Source: Aporhodopirellula sallentina SM41
Lineage (GTDB): Bacteria > Planctomycetota > Planctomycetia > Pirellulales > Pirellulaceae
Assembly (NCBI RefSeq): GCF_000346505.1
Contig: NZ_ANOH01000263.1
Location: forward strand, 34,896-98,895
Length of the DNA: 64,000 bases
Direction of reading: 5' to 3'
Below the pieces are notes generated by a model that was given only the letters and a program-made list of their open reading frames with translations, was not told where the DNA came from and made no database searches. Each line of letters starts with the position of its first letter. The stretch's first letter is position 1. Positions 8,492-17,680 of the stretch are shown piece after piece. The translations under genes were made by a program, and so were the position numbers.

Positions 8492-9430
8492 CTACATCCG
8501 GGTGCTGGTGCCTTTGGTGAGGGCCATGAAGGCGGATTCGAGGTCGAGTTCTTCTTCGGCAAAGCGGCGGAGGCCGATGCCGTTTTCGATGAGTAGTTTG
8601 GGGAGTTCGCTGTAGTCGTCGGTGTCGCTGTTGAGGATCACGCGGACGGCGTCGTCGCCGGGTTGGGTGGATTGGACGATCGGGTGGCCGGTAAAGAGAT
8701 CCGCGATCTTCTGCATCTGATCGCGTTGGCTCGGCTGGATAATCAACACGGTGTGCTCGCGGACCATTCGGATCACCTCGGTAACCTTTGCGTTCTGCTT
8801 CAGTTCACCACGATCGATAATGCCGACCTTGTTACAGACATCGGCAAGCTCCGGAAGAATATGGCTGCTAACGATCACGGTCTTGCCCATCTCGCCGAGT
8901 CGACGCAATAGGTTCCGCATCTCAATCCGGGCACGCGGATCGAGTCCCGACAATGGTTCGTCGAGCAACAGCACCTGTGGGTCGTGCAACAACGTCCGCG
9001 CCAATCCGAGTCGCTGCGTTTGCCCGCGAGAGAGCGTATTGGCGAATGCATCGCGTTTGAAATCGAGGTCAACGATGTCGAGCATTTCGTTGACGCGTTT
9101 GCGCCGGTCTTCGCCGCCGATCCGGTATGCGGCGGCAAAGAACTCGAGGTACTCCACCACGGTCATGTCGTCATAGACACCAAAGAAGTCGGGCATGTAA
9201 CCGACCAACCGACGAATCTCTTTCGGCTGGGTGTGGACACTGTGATCGCAAACGTAAGCCTCGCCCCAACTCGGTTCGAGCAGCGTCGCGATAATCCGCA
9301 TCGTCGTCGTTTTCCCGGCACCGTTCGGCCCGATGAACCCGAACAAATCGCCAGCTTCCAAATCCAAGTCGATCGATTTAATGGCAAAGGCGTCGCCATA
9401 CTTCTTGGTCAAGTCAACGGTTTTAATCAC
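8492..9430 (-). CDS. ABC transporter ATP-binding protein (ABC-2/NodI type)
   Basis: This 312-aa ATPase has Walker A GPNGAGKTT (34-42), the signature variant LSRGQ (133-137), Walker B VLLLDEP with catalytic Glu158, and the switch histidine in VSSHI. A C-terminal regulatory part of about 90 residues ends the protein. The family normally works with an ABC-2 permease. No permease gene lies on either side: downstream, convergent, is the sulfotransferase-like gene, and upstream is a 777-aa non-permease membrane protein. In related planctomycete loci (established pattern as I recall it) an ABC-2 permease usually accompanies these two genes, so a rearrangement near 8400-8490 is possible. The gap to the upstream gene is 113 bases. 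Confidence 0.9.
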   Translation of the reverse strand: MIKTVDLTKKYGDAFAIKSIDLDLEAGDLFGFIGPNGAGKTTTMRIIATLLEPSWGEAYVCDHSVHTQPKEIRRLVGYMPDFFGVYDDMTVVEYLEFFAAAYRIGGEDRRKRVNEMLDIVDLDFKRDAFANTLSRGQTQRLGLARTLLHDPQVLLLDEPLSGLDPRARIEMRNLLRRLGEMGKTVIVSSHILPELADVCNKVGIIDRGELKQNAKVTEVIRMVREHTVLIIQPSQRDQMQKIADLFTGHPIVQSTQPGDDAVRVILNSDTDDYSELPKLLIENGIGLRRFAEEELDLESAFMALTKGTSTRM

Positions 9431-9543
9431 GACGATTGCAAACTAGTAGAAGATAAGGAAGAAAGTAAACGACACCGCACGAAGACGAGCTGACCGACAA
9501 CCCATTACTCAGAACCAAACGACTCGCTATCACGACACAAACA

Positions 9544-11877
9544 TTACCGCCGAACCTGCTTCACAGGCAGGATTACCCGCACCCAAGTTTGGGTATCACC
9601 CTTCGGCACTGCTTCGGTGCTTGAAGACGCATCGCCGCCTTCACCGGAAACACCAACATCGAACGTCAACCACGGCTCTCGACAACGCCCCACCAACACA
9701 CACTGTTCCTCGGTTAACAAATCCGTCATATCAAGATGCCCAAGGATCTGATTCTGTAGCCCGGTGTAATCAACGCCTCCGACGACTTCATGAAACATCA
9801 ACATCTCGGCGAGTCGTTCGGGCTGGTCGCTTCGCGTTACATCCCACGCTTCGGTCTGCGAGGAACTCTCCAATGCCCGCTGGCGAGACAGTTGCCAACG
9901 AAAGTTCTTTTGCCGCAGTTGGTCAACATCCTTGACCGTCGCCCCAGCAGGAAAACGCGTCGGCAGCAGATAGACAATGTTTCGATAGATCAACATCGAA
10001 TCGAGCAAGTCGACGTCGAGTGGATTGACGAGCCGCCCCTGCAATGAGTCCGAGGTGCGACGGCGTTCAATCGGCACCGCATCCACCGAAGTATCAAACT
10101 GCATCCGAGCGGCAATCGACTTGCTGCTCCGCGGAGCCAACTCGAGAGACTCGACGCGGCTAGTCAGTTGGAAATCCGTCTGCGTGGACGACTCTGAATC
10201 GCTGGCATTCGTTCCCACGACCGGCACGCGGAGCGGACTGCTCCAAGAGTCGATCTGGATGCCCCCCATCGACCGGCCCGGTGCGCCAAATGGGCTGATC
10301 ACTTGGTACTGAACGTCTTTTGCGAGCTTGTTCAACGCGGGGCTTCGCTGAGCAGCAACGTTGACGGTCTGCGCGGGATGCGAATAAACGTAGGCCCAAT
10401 GAAACAACCTACCTCCCTGGTTGGACGCATCGATGTCGAGAAACTCAAACGCATTGGCCCGCAACAAACTGTCTGACGACGCATCCGCCTCAATACCCTC
10501 TGACGCCGCCTGCCCGCCCGATTCATCGACGGCATCCGAGCGCGGGCTCGCGGCGAACACCAGCGCGACCGACATGACGACGGCGACTACCGGAAACGTC
10601 GCCCAGCCGAGCAACGGATTACCGAGCACGCGTCGAACCAATAGATAGTCCAGCGGAGCGACCAACGCGATCAACGAGGCGATGATCAGAGCGATAATCG
10701 AGAAGCTAACATTTCGCTTGGTTGAAAACCGGTCCAGCGTCCGACGGACCTGCCCGGACAGATCCGAATAACCGCCCAAACGGAAACTGCTACCGGTTTC
10801 GGTGCGATCTTCCACGAGCAGGTCGCCTGTCAACTTGGTGATCAAATCAAGACGCTCGGGCCAATCGACAAACGGCGATGCATCCAAGTCAGCCGAAACG
10901 ATCGTCACGCTCCCCATCCCGATCGTGTAACGTGCGGCCAAGGGCAACCCGATTCGGCGAGACGTACGGCCAGCGATCAACGTTTCCCCCACGCTCGACA
11001 AAGCAATGCCACCGGCACCGATGGTCTTGGGCAGTCGCCATCCGTCGAATGCCTTCAGTCGAGTCTGGCTGTTCGCAAACGTTTCCAATCCGGACGGATC
11101 CATCCGAACAACCGACGACGAAACGACACTCTTTGGCAACAGTTCAGTCAACCAAGAAGACGCCTCGAATGTTTTTGGGGCCGATCCGCCGAGCGTTAAG
11201 AAGAGCTTGCCCCCGCCTCTGACCCAATCGTGGATCGCTGCACCTTGGGACGTCGACAATTCCTCGAGCACCTTCGCACCTGAACCGGTAACGACGATCA
11301 GGTCGACGCCGGAAAAACCGAGAACGTGGTCAGGAACGCTTTCAGGCTGAACGACGGTTGTGACGGCGATCGACGCATCGCGATCGAGCAGCTCGTTTGC
11401 TCCGATTGATTCGATGCCCATGGGATCACCGAAAACGACCACCCACGGCATCTCATCGGGGATCATCGCCGGACCTTCCGCGGGCGTGCCGGTTTCCGGG
11501 AAGCGAGTTTTCAACACCACTTCGCCGGCATCCGATTTCTCGTCAGACGTGCTCGAAACCGCGGAAGTGCGGATCGTTAGTGGCGCAGCCTCAGTGCCTG
11601 GAACGCAGTAGCCGAAAACTTGTTCGCCGTCGGCCCCGGCAAGGAAGCTCTGTTCATAGACGACAACTCCTCCGTCGCCGTCGGTCGTTTCCAGGACCGC
11701 GTTGTCGACCGGTTTGAATCGCACCGCAGTCCAACGGCCGGCGCGATAGTGGCCGTCGATCCCGACAAAGTCAGTCGCGGGAGCTTCGGCGGGCGGGTCT
11801 TGTGCGTTCACCTCGTTCGAGGCCGGCCCAACCGATGCCAGGAAGACCGCCGCGATCATCAACACAAATACTATCAC
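9544..11877 (-). CDS. Large exported/membrane protein with class I amidotransferase-like domain
   Basis: This 777-aa protein starts at a GTG whose bases overlap the TGA of the MazG-like gene (GTGA), so translation is coupled. Residues 1-26 look like a signal peptide or anchor. Residues about 147-235 (VVVFGDPMG to HDWVRGGGKLFLTLGG) resemble the glutamine-amidotransferase-like fold found in planctomycete membrane proteins and in gliding-type auxiliary ABC components. Two membrane helices lie at about 391-413 and 424-443. The remaining 330 residues are predicted outside the cytoplasm, without a recognised domain. The adjoining ABC ATPase suggests an auxiliary role in an ABC system. The exact function is unknown. 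Confidence 0.8.
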   Translation of the reverse strand: MIVFVLMIAAVFLASVGPASNEVNAQDPPAEAPATDFVGIDGHYRAGRWTAVRFKPVDNAVLETTDGDGGVVVYEQSFLAGADGEQVFGYCVPGTEAAPLTIRTSAVSSTSDEKSDAGEVVLKTRFPETGTPAEGPAMIPDEMPWVVVFGDPMGIESIGANELLDRDASIAVTTVVQPESVPDHVLGFSGVDLIVVTGSGAKVLEELSTSQGAAIHDWVRGGGKLFLTLGGSAPKTFEASSWLTELLPKSVVSSSVVRMDPSGLETFANSQTRLKAFDGWRLPKTIGAGGIALSSVGETLIAGRTSRRIGLPLAARYTIGMGSVTIVSADLDASPFVDWPERLDLITKLTGDLLVEDRTETGSSFRLGGYSDLSGQVRRTLDRFSTKRNVSFSIIALIIASLIALVAPLDYLLVRRVLGNPLLGWATFPVVAVVMSVALVFAASPRSDAVDESGGQAASEGIEADASSDSLLRANAFEFLDIDASNQGGRLFHWAYVYSHPAQTVNVAAQRSPALNKLAKDVQYQVISPFGAPGRSMGGIQIDSWSSPLRVPVVGTNASDSESSTQTDFQLTSRVESLELAPRSSKSIAARMQFDTSVDAVPIERRRTSDSLQGRLVNPLDVDLLDSMLIYRNIVYLLPTRFPAGATVKDVDQLRQKNFRWQLSRQRALESSSQTEAWDVTRSDQPERLAEMLMFHEVVGGVDYTGLQNQILGHLDMTDLLTEEQCVLVGRCREPWLTFDVGVSGEGGDASSSTEAVPKGDTQTWVRVILPVKQVRR

Positions 11878-12194
11878 GGCTTCTCATCCAAGCTGCATTC
11901 ACATTCAAAACGTTGGCATCCGGGGCACCCCTGCCCGTATTTCGCCGACAAAGCCTCGGCCAAGTTCACGTCGGCGACGTTCGCGATGGTGAACAACCAA
12001 GCGATCACGTCGGCAAATTCTTCCTGCAGGTTTTCTCGATCGTTGCCTCGCAGAGCCGACGCCAACTCGCCAACCTCTTCCATCAACCACATGAAGGTGC
12101 CGTCGATGCCACGCGCAACGTCTTTGTCGTAATACATCTTGCGGATGTGCTGCTGCAAATCTTCGATAGAAAGATCGCGGGTGGATTTCGGCAT
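11874..12194 (-). CDS. MazG-like nucleotide pyrophosphohydrolase with cysteine-rich tail
   Basis: This 106-aa protein has the divalent-metal motif of the all-alpha NTP pyrophosphatase superfamily: E40-x-x-E43 (EEVGE) and E59-x-x-D62 (EEFADVIAWL). These enzymes hydrolyse NTPs to NMP and PPi, often as house-cleaning enzymes. After the core there is a four-cysteine tail (C90, C93, C98, C100 in CPGCQRFECEC) that could bind zinc. I start at the ATG at 12194; a TTG five codons further upstream gives no better ribosome-binding site. Its TGA overlaps the GTG of the 777-aa gene. Which nucleotide it acts on is not evident. Confidence 0.82.
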   Translation of the reverse strand: MPKSTRDLSIEDLQQHIRKMYYDKDVARGIDGTFMWLMEEVGELASALRGNDRENLQEEFADVIAWLFTIANVADVNLAEALSAKYGQGCPGCQRFECECSLDEKP

Positions 12195-12460
12195 GTTAAA
12201 TTGACGCAATAGACGAGGTGTTTGGAGCGACCGGGCCCACTCGTTTCGGAAAAACGCATAAAATCCGGGTCACAATCTGGCCAGCTCATGGGCCTGGACG
12301 GGATGACGCTTTATCCTTCACGGGCGAACGCGTGTCCAAACAGTCTAACGTGGTATTTCGTTGGAGGGAGACCGGGCCTGGGAACGGCCAGTCGCCAGAC
12401 GTTCACACGAGGCATTTTGTTCGCTCGAATCCGCCTTTTTGCGTAGGACTTTCCTCTTTC

Positions 12461-13582
12461 ATGCCCGAGTCTTCCCTGAATCGCTACCCGTTCTATTGTC
12501 CGCGGTTCTGGCATGGGATGCGGCCATCTGCGTGGTGGCGGCTGCTGCGACGTGGAGGGTTCGCCATTAGCCCCTCTCGAGTGCCGTTGGCATGCTCGGT
12601 TTCAACGGCCACCCCGTTCAACACCCTGCTAATGGGGATGCAGAACCTCATCTACCGTCGCCGAATTCGCGAAGCCGAACTGCACGGGCCGCCGGTTTTC
12701 ATCATCGGGCACTGGCGCAGCGGCACGACGCTGCTGCATGAGTTGATGGTCCGGGACGAACGATTCAGCAGCCCGTCGACGTTTCAATGTTTCGCACCGT
12801 CGCATTTCCTGCTGACCGAGTGGTTCTTTCAGCGATTCGCCAAGTGGCTGCTGCCGGGCAAGCGGCCGATGGACAACATGGACACCGGATGGGACCGGCC
12901 ACAGGAGGACGAATTCGCACTGGTCAACCTCGGATTGCCATCGCCCTATCGCCGGATTGCTTTCCCACGGGAGGGCGCCGTCGACATGGAGTACTTGGAT
13001 TTCGAAGGGGTCGATGAAGCCGCACGCCAGCAATGGGTCGACACGCTACGGTCGTTTCTTCACCGCGTGAGCGCATCGACGACGCGGCCGCTCGTCATCA
13101 AGAGTCCAACGCACACCGGCCGGGTGGGACATCTCGCTGCCGCGTTCCCTCAGGCGAGGTTCATTCACATCACACGCGACCCGAGGGCGTTGTTCCCCAG
13201 CACGTGCCGATTGTGGCGTAGCCTCGACGACGTTCAAGGACTCCAAGCCCCCGCGCCAACCAGCGACGACGGGATCGAAGAATATGTCCTCGATTGCCTG
13301 GAAAAAATGTACCGCGCCTTCCATCAACAAAAACAGCAAATCGACCAGCATCACCTGATCAACATTCGGTACGAAGACCTGATTGCCGATCCGGTGGACA
13401 CTCTACAAACCATCTACGATTCGCTGCGCCTGGCGGACTTTGAAACGGTCCGCGAAGACATCCAAACCTGGGCCGAAACCGAACACAAGTCCTACCAAAC
13501 CAACGCTCACCAACTATCCTCGGAACAAGAAAAATTGCTTCGAGAGCGTTGGGGCGAATACTTCGACGAGTACGGCTATTGA
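12461..13582 (+). CDS. Sulfotransferase family protein
   Basis: This 373-aa protein has the 5'-phosphosulfate-binding loop IIGHWRSGTTLLHELM (about 81-96) and the 3'-phosphate signature FIHITRDPRALFPS in the middle. A DTGWDRPQEDEFAL segment, commonly seen in planctomycete and marine members, lies between them. It should transfer sulfate from PAPS to an unknown acceptor. I start at the ATG at 12461 (PESSLNRYPFY); the open frame extends to 12218 but that part has low-complexity composition and no homology-like features. A hydrophobic FNTLLMGMQNL stretch is too short for a confident membrane anchor. It is divergent from the MazG-like gene and separate from the sulfotransferase-like protein at 7592. 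Confidence 0.85.
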   Translation: MPESSLNRYPFYCPRFWHGMRPSAWWRLLRRGGFAISPSRVPLACSVSTATPFNTLLMGMQNLIYRRRIREAELHGPPVFIIGHWRSGTTLLHELMVRDERFSSPSTFQCFAPSHFLLTEWFFQRFAKWLLPGKRPMDNMDTGWDRPQEDEFALVNLGLPSPYRRIAFPREGAVDMEYLDFEGVDEAARQQWVDTLRSFLHRVSASTTRPLVIKSPTHTGRVGHLAAAFPQARFIHITRDPRALFPSTCRLWRSLDDVQGLQAPAPTSDDGIEEYVLDCLEKMYRAFHQQKQQIDQHHLINIRYEDLIADPVDTLQTIYDSLRLADFETVREDIQTWAETEHKSYQTNAHQLSSEQEKLLRERWGEYFDEYGY

Positions 13583-13739
13583 TCGGGCCGATCGCTCACG
13601 ATTAAAGAGACAGCATGAGCGTGCAGGGGCTCGCCTGAGCAGCAGCATGGATGCAGCAGGATTCAGTCCATCTGCTCGGTAACCGAGTCCGATCGCCAGC
13701 CCAATCCGAACCACCTTCTTTCTAAACGAGTGCACCGCG

Positions 13740-15269
13740 ATGACCTTTACGGAACATCAAACCTCACTACTGCATTGGTTTCGAGCACGCGATTTTCATG
13801 CATTAAAAGGTCGTGCGTCAGGTCGTGTTCTGGCAAATGGATTCGTGCAGACCACAGGGCTCATTCAGATTGCGGGACTCGCGTTTGCAATCAGCATCGT
13901 CGGCTGCTCGAGCCAAACGAAGACGCCGCCTGCCGACGACACCGCCGCCGCGGTCGATAGTTCCACTGAGTTGCCGGCGCAAGAAGACACGACGCAGAAG
14001 AAAGACGACGCCCCGTTTGTTTTTGAGGCGCAGGCGTATGAAGCGAGTGCTGAACAGTTGCTCGATGCCCGGCTGCCAATCGAACAAACGAGCGAAGGTT
14101 GGATTCGACTCTTCGATGGACACACCATGTTCGGATGGGTGATCGCCGGCGAAGCCAACTGGAGAATCGAAAACAACGCTCTCGTTGCCGACCGAGGCCG
14201 GCCATGCTTGCTGACAACAACGACACAGTGGTCGGACTACGAACTCGAATTGGAGTTTCGTTGCGACACAGAAACCAACTCAGGCGTCTTTCTTCGGACA
14301 GAAATCGAGCCGCGTGATGTCGCGTCGCGGTGTTTCGAAGTGAACATCGCACCGCAAGACAACCCATTCCCGACCGGTGGCATTGTACAGCGCAAAAAGG
14401 GAACACCCTTTACAACTTCGTCGGACCAATGGCACACGATGAACATGGTTTGTGATGGGAAAAACGTCACCGTCAAAATCGACGAAAAAACAACCTGCGA
14501 ACTCGTTGACGCAGAGTCCGCTGCCAGAGGTTACATCGGGTTGCAGTTTCGTTCGGGCAAGATCCAATTCCGCAACATCCGTTTACGTCCGATCGGACTG
14601 GAAAACCTGATCGACGAAGAACTCACCCGATGGAAACAGTATCCCGAGATGCCAGGCGATTTCACCGTCAACGACAAAGAACACTTGGTCGTCGATGGCG
14701 GGAAACAACAACTCGAATCAAACGACACTTACGGCGACTTCGTACTTCTCGCCGATTACAAGATGGACAACCCAAAGTCGAACTCGGGAATCTTCTTTCG
14801 ATCCATCCCTGGCGACGAGATGATGGGATACGAGTGCCAAGTCAACAACGAAACCGTTGACGACAATCCGCTGCAACCGGCGGACTGTGGCGCCGGCGGT
14901 ATCTTTCGCAGACAGAACGCAAGGATTGTCGCGGGGGAACCGAAGCGTTGGAATTCAATCCTTTTATCGGCCGACGGATCGCACTTCGCGGCTTGGGTGA
15001 ACGGCCTGCAAGTGACCGACGTTTACGATGATCGCAAAATGCACGAGAACCCTCGCAAAGGCCTGCGTCTCCAACCGGGAACCATCATCATCCAAGGCCA
15101 CGACGAAACGACCCAAGCGACGTATCGTCAGTTGTCCATCACGCCGTTGCCGGCACCTGAGCCTGTAACTTCCGACAGCCCCGTGTCGTCCAACAGCCCT
15201 GAATCCTCTGAAAACCCAGTGTCTTCTGAGAGCTCGGCGTCTTCTGAAAACAAAGATGAAAGCGAGTAG
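13740..15269 (+). CDS. Lipoprotein with two DUF1080 (3-keto-disaccharide hydrolase-like) domains
   Basis: This protein of up to 509 aa has a hydrophobic segment ending in a lipobox (ISIVGC, Cys56). The ATG at 13740 gives an unusually long n-region; a GTG at 13845 would give a normal 20-residue lipoprotein signal and may be the real start. Two concanavalin-like DUF1080 domains follow in tandem, about 117-292 (begins GWIRLFDGHTMFGW) and about 320-480. DUF1080 domains are greatly expanded in planctomycetes; some act on 3-keto-glycosides and others seem to bind sugars. The last 30 residues are a Ser/Glu/Pro repeat tail. The stop overlaps the next gene by 14 bases, suggesting joint action on sugars outside the cytoplasm. 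Confidence 0.87.
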   Translation: MTFTEHQTSLLHWFRARDFHALKGRASGRVLANGFVQTTGLIQIAGLAFAISIVGCSSQTKTPPADDTAAAVDSSTELPAQEDTTQKKDDAPFVFEAQAYEASAEQLLDARLPIEQTSEGWIRLFDGHTMFGWVIAGEANWRIENNALVADRGRPCLLTTTTQWSDYELELEFRCDTETNSGVFLRTEIEPRDVASRCFEVNIAPQDNPFPTGGIVQRKKGTPFTTSSDQWHTMNMVCDGKNVTVKIDEKTTCELVDAESAARGYIGLQFRSGKIQFRNIRLRPIGLENLIDEELTRWKQYPEMPGDFTVNDKEHLVVDGGKQQLESNDTYGDFVLLADYKMDNPKSNSGIFFRSIPGDEMMGYECQVNNETVDDNPLQPADCGAGGIFRRQNARIVAGEPKRWNSILLSADGSHFAAWVNGLQVTDVYDDRKMHENPRKGLRLQPGTIIIQGHDETTQATYRQLSITPLPAPEPVTSDSPVSSNSPESSENPVSSESSASSENKDESE

Positions 15270-16320
15270 AAACGTGGTGCCCGGTCAATCTCGACGCCGA
15301 TTCCTTCAGTCCACCAGCCGAGGCCTCCTTGAGTCGGGTTTGTTCGCCGGCGTCTTTGCCTCCATGGCTAGCGCGTGCCGAGCCGACTCGCCAACGGACC
15401 ACAACGAGCCCGCCGATCACACTCACTCGGCGAAAGAGACCCAGACGCCCGAAATCGCTCTCAACACGAGCACGATCCGTGGCCATGGGCTCCCCGTTGA
15501 TCAGCAGATTCGCGTCACCGCCGACGCAGGTTTTGATGCCATTGAACCGTGGATCCGCGATTTACGGGCGTACGTTGACGGTGGCGGCAGGCTTCGCGAT
15601 CTTCGTCAACAACTCGATGACTCAGGCATTCGGGTCGCAGGAGCGATCGGTTTCGCACGGTGGATTGTCAACGAACCGGCGGAGCGACAAGCCGGGCTCG
15701 ATGAAGCGCGACGCGACATGGAATTGGTTCGCGAATTGGGCGGAACCATGATGGCGGCTCCTCCGATTGGTGCCCATAACGTGAACGCGTTGCGTCAAAA
15801 CGGTCCGATTGAGTTGCCTGTTATCGCGGAACGCTATCGAACGCTTCTCCAGCTCGGCGAAGAAGTCGGCGTGACTCCGCTGCTCGAGTTGTGGGGGTTC
15901 TCGCCGACGTTGAGTCGTTTGGGGGAGTTGGCCTACGTGGCCACCGCGGCCGAACATCCAAACGCTGCCGTGCTGCCTGACTTCTATCACATTTACAAAG
16001 GAGGTAACGATCTGCAGTCACTCGCCATGATCGAAGCCTCCCGGATGCCGTTGTTCCATATCAACGACTACCCCAGCGAACCACCAATCGAAACCATTGC
16101 GGATAAAGACCGCGTCTTCCCCGGCGACGGCGTATGTCCTCTCGTGGATACGATTGCGATGCTGCTCCAGAACGGTTTCTCGGGCACGTTTTCGCTCGAA
16201 CTGTTTAACCCCGAATACTGGAAACAGCCGGTCGCGGAAGTAACGCGTGAGGGTTACCGCAAGTCGAAACTGGTGATCGAAGCGGCCATCGCTAAGGCAA
16301 CCGCAGACTCGCAATCGTAA
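15256..16320 (+). CDS. Tat-exported sugar isomerase/epimerase-like TIM-barrel protein
   Basis: This 354-aa protein has a twin-arginine signal (SRRRFLQS, near residue 13) with a hydrophobic region and a Cys at about 41 that might be a lipid site. The rest matches the AP-endonuclease-2 TIM barrel of xylose-isomerase-like epimerases. Metal-ligand type segments are FDAIEPWI, the ELWGF strand, VLPDFYHIYKGG, LFHINDYP and the terminal SLELFNPEYW. The start overlaps the DUF1080 gene by 14 bases. Such exported epimerase-like proteins often sit beside DUF1080 or GFO/IDH genes in planctomycetes. The substrate is unknown, probably a sugar or keto-sugar. Its last 29 bases overlap the end of the convergent gene. 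Confidence 0.85.
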   Translation: MKASRNVVPGQSRRRFLQSTSRGLLESGLFAGVFASMASACRADSPTDHNEPADHTHSAKETQTPEIALNTSTIRGHGLPVDQQIRVTADAGFDAIEPWIRDLRAYVDGGGRLRDLRQQLDDSGIRVAGAIGFARWIVNEPAERQAGLDEARRDMELVRELGGTMMAAPPIGAHNVNALRQNGPIELPVIAERYRTLLQLGEEVGVTPLLELWGFSPTLSRLGELAYVATAAEHPNAAVLPDFYHIYKGGNDLQSLAMIEASRMPLFHINDYPSEPPIETIADKDRVFPGDGVCPLVDTIAMLLQNGFSGTFSLELFNPEYWKQPVAEVTREGYRKSKLVIEAAIAKATADSQS

Positions 16321-17680
16321 ACGGAATCCGCTGCTGTTCGATTTGGTAGTGCTGGCGCACGATCTCCATATCGATCCCCGCACGCCGCCGAGCCTCCGCG
16401 ATAGTCAGTGAACGCAGTTCCTTGAGCGGTTGTTTGTACAAATCCGCTGCACCGGTTTTCTTTCCACACTGGACGCCCAAATCAAACGCGGGCTGCAGAA
16501 ATCCAGGGATTCGATACGGTTCGGGATACACGCGAGCCATCAAAAACTTGAACGCGTGATACTGAATACGGCTCACTTTCTTTGCCGTCCCCATCGCGAA
16601 TCCGAGCACAAACGCTTCGTCTTGGTCCTGCAAACCGCGTCCGAGAAGGACATGCAGCACGTCATGATCGTGCAAGTCAATGGCTCCGCGAAACCGGATC
16701 GGGCTGGTCGGATTTTCAAACAGCCGAACGATCCAAGGAATCGCTGAGGCGGGCGCCGCGGGCATCGACTCGATCAGTTCACCGACCGTACGATCGTCGT
16801 CATCGACACCGGGATACCATGCCAACCAAAGATCCGTCTCGGTGTAGTGTTTTCGAGGACGACCGTCCTCATCGTACAACCAAACACTGGTATCAAAGAG
16901 GCTGAGAATTGTTTCAGGTCGCGGTTGATTCGACGCCGTGATCACCGCGGCTGACGAACCGAGATTCAAATAGTCTAAGACGATACTCTCGATCTCGAGC
17001 ATGACCGACGGCTTGGTATCCGACAGGCCGCCGGACCGAGACAGACACTCCGAGATTTCCAACATCGCATCGCGAGACCACTGGCGAAGCACCTTTTGAT
17101 TGTTCGCTCGGTATTCGCGTTTCAGCAATCCGGCATGGTTCGCGGCACGGATGGTTGCCAACGTCAGCGCGATGTCAGACGATTCGGCGTTGGCTCGCCC
17201 GGACCCGCGGGCCGATGCCTCCCAATCGACCGCGTCGGATTGATCGGACACCGCAACAACACACCGGCAAGCTCCGTCGACGTCTTCACGTTGATGCGAA
17301 ATCACATGCAACGGCTTTCGACAAAGCATCGACACCGCTCCCGCGATCGCCAGAATATCCGACTCCCCGCGAGCAACGAGCACTTCACCGCCGGCGTCCG
17401 CCCACCGATCACCGTTCCCGTCTGCAGGGGCCTGTTCTTCGTCGGCGATTGGTTTGGGCGGCGCGATCCGCGTCCGCGGTTCGGCTTCTTTGGGAGACGT
17501 TTTGTCGCCGGTCGCCACAATCTGCTCGGCGACTTCTTCCACGGGAAAACGCGTGAGCCGTTTAACGCGCAGCCTGCACTCAACGGTCTCCGGTGGCGTG
17601 CCGGAAACGTCCACTTCACGCACCTCCACCATCGCAATACGCAGTGGCAAAGTTTGCCGGGAAGAAAGTTGTTCCGACAT
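16292..17680 (-). CDS. Protein with a C-terminal Coq4-type zinc motif domain
   Basis: This 462-aa protein has an AAGGAA ribosome-binding site before its ATG. Residues 1-100 are charged and variable, and 100-310 fit no family I recognise. From about residue 315 the sequence resembles Coq4: the motif H-D-x-x-H-x11-E is met exactly by His339, Asp340, His343 and Glu355 (HDVLHVLLGRGLQDQDE). A later AFDLGVQCGKK and a PLKELRSLTI segment also read like the Coq4 C-terminus. Coq4 is a zinc scaffold and decarboxylase of ubiquinone synthesis in eukaryotes. Planctomycetes are generally regarded as menaquinone users, so a different role is likely. The gene ends tail-to-tail inside the convergent epimerase-like gene. 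Confidence 0.7.
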   Translation of the reverse strand: MSEQLSSRQTLPLRIAMVEVREVDVSGTPPETVECRLRVKRLTRFPVEEVAEQIVATGDKTSPKEAEPRTRIAPPKPIADEEQAPADGNGDRWADAGGEVLVARGESDILAIAGAVSMLCRKPLHVISHQREDVDGACRCVVAVSDQSDAVDWEASARGSGRANAESSDIALTLATIRAANHAGLLKREYRANNQKVLRQWSRDAMLEISECLSRSGGLSDTKPSVMLEIESIVLDYLNLGSSAAVITASNQPRPETILSLFDTSVWLYDEDGRPRKHYTETDLWLAWYPGVDDDDRTVGELIESMPAAPASAIPWIVRLFENPTSPIRFRGAIDLHDHDVLHVLLGRGLQDQDEAFVLGFAMGTAKKVSRIQYHAFKFLMARVYPEPYRIPGFLQPAFDLGVQCGKKTGAADLYKQPLKELRSLTIAEARRRAGIDMEIVRQHYQIEQQRIPFTIASLRLP

